64,000 bases of DNA from Przewalskia tangutica (Eukaryota; Streptophyta; Magnoliopsida; Solanales; Solanaceae), in assembly GCA_029844215.1 (NCBI GenBank), contig CM056738.1, positions 77,926,093 to 77,990,092 of the forward strand, in the 5' to 3' direction. This document shows positions 59,691 through 64,000 of this stretch, piece by piece. The notes below the pieces were generated by a model. That model had not been told where the DNA came from, ran no database searches, and saw only the letters and a program-made list of their open reading frames with translations. Position 1 is the first letter of the stretch; every line of letters starts with the position of its first letter. The position numbers and the translations under genes are program-made.

Positions 59691-60345
59691 AGCAATAGTC
59701 AGTATATCTTTAACTCTCTAAAGATTAGTAGGTGTGATAAGATGGTTACATGTTAAGTGTTATGTGCGGTAATGTTATGTAAATTGTGACTTGGAGAGCC
59801 CGGGCAGGTGGGGTAAGTTTAGGGACATGAAAGTGGGAGTCCTTAGGATTTTGATAACCGTGGAACCTTAGCTACGGGGCCATCGTGAGTGGAAGATTTT
59901 ACGGTGATCTTTTCGAGGAACATAGTACACGTAGGGTATACGTGGGTAATAAGTCCATGAGTGGTGTGAAATGATAGTGGGTAGCTAAGCTAGGAAACCA
60001 CTAGGTTTTCGTGACTTGATAGTGAGGTTGTCTCGGGAACAAGAGTGTGGTATGTATGCTAGGAAGAGTCGAGTGTGTAAGGAGGATACAGGTGGAAGAA
60101 GCGAATATGTGTTGAGAAGATGGGAGTGATCTTTGTGAGGAGAATACCCTTAGACCGCGGATGGGGACTAATAAGTTGTTATACGTGTTAGAGGTAATTC
60201 CTCGTAGGCGGAGGTAAGCTTTGCGTGGTTAGTATATTATGAACATATGTGGCATAATTGGTTTTATAAGTATAGTAGTGGAGACTACACCGCACATGCG
60301 CTCGAGACGTAGGGAACATTCGGACGAATGTTTCTAAGGGGAGAA
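59691..60345 (+). other. Conserved non-coding segment and PPT of D unit 3
   Basis: Third copy of the D non-coding segment, ending with hairpin AACATTCG/CGAATGTT near 60315-60333 and purine run AAGGGGAGAA before LTR4. Confidence 0.85.
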
Positions 60346-62159
60346 TGTTATACCCGTAGTTCGACCCTACGATGAGAGTGTACGAAGCATGTAAGACTTA
60401 ATATTTCCCAAGGATAGGTTGACGGATTGTCCCGGACGGGTTTTAGTCAACTTTGAGGCGGTTTATGACCCGGTACATTGAGAGTTCCTAAGTGTTTCAA
60501 AGGCCTAGGGCGTAGTTCGTTGAGTCTAGTTTCCAACGCAACCAACCGCTCATCGATAGGACATCGGAGTAGGGTTACTGGAGTTACAAGTTCGGCGCAG
60601 ACAGACTCGAAATCAGAAAACTTCGGTCAGGCCTCGTACGCGCGCCAAGGCGGAATGCACGCTGGCGCTAAAGTTCCGAGTCCGCAGGAGAGTTGCGCCG
60701 CGGCGCCGACTGCAGGGCCGCGGCGCCGAGGCGGGAAATCTGGCGAAAAAACTTAGGAAAATCGATCTTTTCTTGTAAAGGGCTGAGTGGGGACAAGTGT
60801 CCCCCCCATCTGATTTTTACATGCAATATATTGACCAAGTCTTAAAGACTTGGTCATTTGTCATCTCTCTCTTTGAAAAACCTCTTCCTTCTCTCTAAAT
60901 ATTTCAAGCTCCTCCTTCTCTCTAAAAATCTAAGAGGATTCTAGCCTTAAGAAAAATCTGAAAAATTAAAAGACAAGAAGGAAGCTTCTATTAAAAGACA
61001 TGTTGGTGCCTTAGGTATACTAAAATGAGAGGATATGTTAATAATGTTAATAAGAAGTTAGGGGATTTCTTAACTTGCTTATGTTATGATAAACCGCTTA
61101 TGCTTTATGATATGATACGACAGTAGTGCGCTTATGTTATGTATGATAGCCAGGTTGTGCTAGTGATATGTTCTACTGGTAGACCGGGTTATTCTTGTTA
61201 ATTCTGTTGGCATACCGACATGTCAGCGCCCACGTACGCATGGATTCTTGTTATTTCCTCGACATACCGACACGATGGATGGTCCACGGTATCGTCCATT
61301 AGGATGGTTTACTACTTATGCCATGGATTTGCTACCCATGATGCGAGCGCGCCAGTACTACGCGATCCGGTCCCACGTGATCCACGCGGGTGAAATAGTC
61401 CCACGCGAGCGCGGCGATGGTACTCATGCGAGTCCACAGGATCCATGCGGGTGAAATAGTCCCACGCGGGTGAAATCCCCACGCGGCGCGGATGGCCTTA
61501 CGCGATCCACGTGATCCACGCGGTGAAACATGCGAGTAGGATTGCTTAATGATACTACGGGCGAGAGATCTGTCTTGATCACGAGCCTCCTATTTTCATG
61601 CGAAGATTATACTTATACTTGTTACTCCCATTGTTAGTAAGGCATGCAACATAATTTGATTTTTATCTATATCGTCGTGTATTTTGGACTTATGATATTA
61701 TTACTGATTTTCCGCTTTTACATACTGTACGTTGTGTATCGACCCCTTCCTGGGCCGCTCATGCCGCAGGTAAGGGTAGCAGTGGTGGATCCTCATTCGT
61801 AGGATCTTTGCTCAGGTGTCAGAAGCTCCATTACTCCGGAGGCTTGACTTGATTTTTGGTACGGTTCTCCCTGACGTGGTAGGTTTTGAGTACATTCAGG
61901 GGTATGACGGGGCCCTGTCCCGTCATGGTTGTTATAAACTCTTAGAGGCCTGTTGTCCGGTTATAAATGGGGTTATTAAGGATGTAATCGCTCGCCTGCT
62001 TTTATTTATGTTACGGGAAGGTAACCATTTTTGGGTTAGCCTATTTTATCTTATATGGTTCTTGTTTGTGAGTTTATTTCCGCTGGTTTTCTCTGATGTT
62101 GTATCACAAGGGTGCCCGGGGTAAGGCACCAGTCACGGATCCGAGGTCGGGTCGTGACA
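60346..62159 (+). repeat. D array LTR4 with internal deletion
   Basis: It starts TGTTATACCCGTAG and ends GGTCGTGACA next to the outer duplication GTTTC. It is only 1,814 bp because about 1.07 kb present in LTR1-3 is missing at about 60987, where GGAAGCTT joins directly to CTATTAAAAGAC. Hairpin 1 (60789-60804) and hairpin 2 (60833-60855) lie before the deletion, the CATGCGG tract (61335-61540) after it. Confidence 0.92.
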
Positions 62160-62164
62160 GTTTC

Positions 62165-62344
62165 CACCACTCTCGGGAGCGGTGACAACAACTCTTCCTT
62201 GATCCTTAATCTTGCTAGCATGACTATCAGCAATATCTTCAAGTTCAGAATTATTCAACAAAGATCTCCCATTTGACAGAACAGATCTGTAACTATCGTC
62301 AACGAGAGAGACCCAAAACTAGGACCAGATCTGTTGGCATCCAT
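62165..62344 (-). pseudogene. Copia gag-like start
   Basis: On the minus strand ATG at 62344 opens MDANRSGPSFGSLS. A frameshift follows, then an open stretch NGRSLLNNSELEDIADSHAS. That frame stays open across the D insertion point into 35643 and below, which supports the join between the two copia parts. It lies about 35 bp inside the 5' LTR, where gag is expected. I recognise no domain, so gag identity rests on position. Confidence 0.55.
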
Positions 62345-62378
62345 ATTTCTAGCACTAGTACCAATAATATCTTAAGAA
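62345..62378 (-). promoter_or_regulatory. Expected primer-binding region of host copia (degenerate)
   Basis: Directly inside the 5' LTR the minus strand reads TTCTTAAGATATTATTGGTA and then CTAGTGC. TTGGTACTAGTGC weakly resembles the initiator-Met site TGGTATCAGAGC but is displaced and mismatched. The true PBS is uncertain. Confidence 0.35.
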
Positions 62379-63450
62379 TGTGGGCATTACACAATGGATG
62401 TACGGGAATAGTATACAACTACTACTATTGCTTTGAAAGGGCAAACAATATGATTACAATACAATAGGCTTGAAGCCTAACAAGTGTTGTGCAACAACAA
62501 AAGTTTATGAGGTCTTGATCTTCTGTCCATGAGTGAGTCTAGGATCTTCTGTCTTTGGATCTTTGTTTCAATTGCAACAAGATATTTGATCTTGATAACC
62601 TGAAACCAAGAGAAACTAAATCTCTACATGTTACAACTGTGCTGAGTCGAGTGTTAGCACTATGTCCTTAAGACATTATTGCCCCGTATATATCCTTTTA
62701 CGTTGATGGACAACTGTCTCCCAAGATAAAATAACATCAAAAAATGAGCAATGGAAACTAAAGTGTTTCTCAAGAAGAACCTTTGAGTGTGTGAAAGATA
62801 TGCTAGAGAGGAAGAAGTTCAGAAAATCTGAAATCATACAAGTATGAAGTGTGTTATACAATTGAGTCAAATGCCTCAATTTAGTGTGATGAAGATGTAT
62901 TCCCAAATGGACAAGTAATGATCTTTAATGTCATGTAATGACATTTAATTTAGGGTTACAATTCAGCCAAATAATGGCTGAATTCATGAGTCAAATAATG
63001 GAGAATTAATGATCCAAATCAGCCTAAGAGTCAGTTATTTTTCGTCTCCAACGGTCACACTGCCTGAGGCGCCGCGACGCCGCAGCTCTAGTAAGTAACT
63101 GCCCACCAAACTCTGCGGCGCTGGCTGGAGGTGTCGCAGCTTCGATGGTGTTGCGCCGCGACCCTTCACGGCCCCACGGCGATTTCTGACTCGTTTAATC
63201 TTTTACACATTGTACATTTCTTCCTTCATTTACCAACGTGGAACACACGTCTTTTGGCCAATAACCATCTATCATTCTATGTCTCAAACGTTTCACTTAC
63301 GTACCAATATCTCTTTCACTAATAAAATTTATGATACTTAGCACTACGTGTGCACGTGTGGGGAAACGACGTTTTCGACGTGCGAGGCCTCAATTGTTCG
63401 AGTCATAAATAATGGGTTAAACTTAATTTCACATTAGTAAATTTTCAACA
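62379..63450 (-). repeat. 5' LTR of host copia element
   Basis: A 1,072-bp partner of 3486-4566, in minus orientation. The outer end reads TGTTGAAAATT on the minus strand and is followed outward by the duplication TTAAC (63451-63455). TATATAT at 62687-62693 is the probable TATA element for minus-strand transcription. The GC-rich block (63060-63185) is shorter than in the other LTR. Confidence 0.93.
62687..62693 (-). promoter_or_regulatory. Candidate TATA element of the copia 5' LTR
   Basis: The minus strand reads GGATATATACGGGGC, preserved in both copia LTRs (3795-3801 in the other). Its position about two thirds into the LTR is reasonable for a plant copia U3 end. Confidence 0.4.
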
Positions 63451-63455
63451 TTAAC

Positions 63456-64000
63456 TAATTGAAAAACAAAATTTTCCAAATAACACTCTTTAGCTCTTTC
63501 TATCATTTCCTTGTGTGATTTATACTCTCTATCTCTCACAATCTATTATCATGCATTCCTTTTTAACTTGTCGCAACAAAATGTAATATTTTTATTTAGA
63601 AATAAATTAATTTTAAATTATCTAAGTTTAACACTTAATGAGAAGATTTGTAGGTACATAAATATCAATAACTTGCTTAAAAAGGATAGAAAATGGGAAT
63701 AAGAGGATGATGATTTCTTTACGGAGCTTTAAATGTCGTCTTCAATTTGAAAAGAAAAGAAAAATCTCTTCAGTTTGAGAATAATATGTTGAAGAAGATG
63801 ATGATATATTTGGAGCGTTCAAATATACCCATGTCCCTTAATTTTGCGAGAAGGTCTTCATTAATATCATGCGAATCAAGCCGATCTAGGGATTGCTACT
63901 TTGGAGGTTTACAAGGTGCTTGGAATATGAAGATTTGAAGCTTAAGAATGTGCTAAAGTGGAATTATAGGCCTCCATTTGGAAGAAGTAGAGAGAAAAAG
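63456..64000. other. AT-rich right flank, no gene supported
   Basis: AT-rich DNA outside the copia element. Two open frames of 63 codons (63511-63702 and 63747-63938) show no recognised domain and are cut or bordered by low-complexity sequence. The second has mixed composition and could continue beyond the window as part of a gene, but nothing here proves it. Confidence 0.5.

Larger units (their letters stand above)
35649..62159 (+). mobile_element. Tandem gypsy array D: four LTRs, three gag-only interiors
   Basis: The order is LTR1 (35649-38558), gag1 plus non-coding, LTR2 (40675-43568), gag2 (split by E) plus non-coding, LTR3 (55419-58281), gag3 plus non-coding, LTR4 (60346-62159). GTTTC flanks only the outer ends (35644-35648 and 62160-62164). 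Every internal LTR runs straight from a PPT into its start and from its end into a PBS, with no duplication of its own. Each interior is about 2.1 kb and lacks RT and integrase, so this is a non-autonomous family. Unequal recombination between copies is the simplest origin. Confidence 0.9.
3486..63450 (-). mobile_element. Ty1/copia LTR retrotransposon, host of the whole nest
   Basis: Two LTRs of about 1.08 kb lie at 3486-4566 and 62379-63450 in the same minus orientation, flanked by the duplication TTAAC. After removing the three inserted blocks (5393-22120, 24777-34944, 35649-62164), about 6.55 kb of copia sequence remains, which is ordinary for a full-length plant copia element. On the minus strand its interior runs from a gag-like start (62344 downward) through integrase, reverse transcriptase and RNase H to a polypurine tract at 4567-4577. 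RT residues such as the YVDD box, and the KGLPKDQ and MGLKP ends of RNase H, identify Ty1/copia. Assignment to a Tork-like lineage is my inference. All coding parts carry stops and frameshifts. Confidence 0.93.

Noticed and set aside
63747..63938. Possible host gene exon at the right edge
   Set aside because: Only 63 codons with no domain or clear splice site, so it is not claimable from this window.
1..64000. tRNA, rRNA, riboswitch, bacterial operon or phage features
   Set aside because: None seen. The tRNA-like matches are retrotransposon primer binding sites.

Overview
The window looks like heterochromatic intergenic DNA from a flowering plant. Long-LTR Ty3/gypsy chromoviruses, Ty1/copia and small MITEs make up almost everything, and I see no intact host gene, tRNA, rRNA or bacterial feature. 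The element types and LTR style fit a dicot, perhaps Solanaceae, but that is an impression and not a proof.

The main result is structural. About 60 kb (3486-63450) is one minus-strand Ty1/copia element, bounded by a perfect 5-bp target duplication (TTAAC at 3481-3485 and 63451-63455). Later insertions have opened it at three points, and each insertion has its own perfect 5-bp duplication. Insertion 1 (5393-22115) is a minus-strand solo gypsy LTR (B). B is split by a full plus-strand gypsy chromovirus (A, 5702-18701), and A's 5' LTR is split by a minus-strand solo LTR (F, 6312-9051). That makes four levels of nesting. Insertion 2 (24777-34939) is a minus-strand gypsy element (C) with both LTRs and a rearranged interior. 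Insertion 3 (35649-62159) is a plus-strand tandem array (D) of four LTRs and three gag-only interiors inside one target duplication. Its second gag is split by a complete gypsy element of another family (E, 43964-53682).

The copia coding strip can be followed on the minus strand across all the interruptions: a gag-like start at 62165-62344, integrase at about 24000-24700, reverse transcriptase at about 22680-23340, and RNase H split between 22121-22400 and 4958-5392. All element genes carry frameshifts or stops. A and E keep recognisable protease (A only), RT, RNase H, integrase and chromodomain-like pieces. C lacks gag, protease, RT and the integrase C-terminus. D units carry only gag plus about 0.7 kb of conserved non-coding DNA, so D would need enzymes from a related autonomous element such as A.

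The flanks 1-3480 and 63456-64000 are AT-rich with several MITEs and no gene I can support. The most unusual points are the four-LTR D array, the serially repeated PPT/LTR-start units in E, E's interior with gag replaced by an LTR fragment carrying 51-bp repeats, two conserved hairpins in the gypsy LTRs, and a CHG-to-CG discrepancy pattern that suggests sequencing error over methylated DNA. I do not see a convincing new defence, regulatory or metabolic system.
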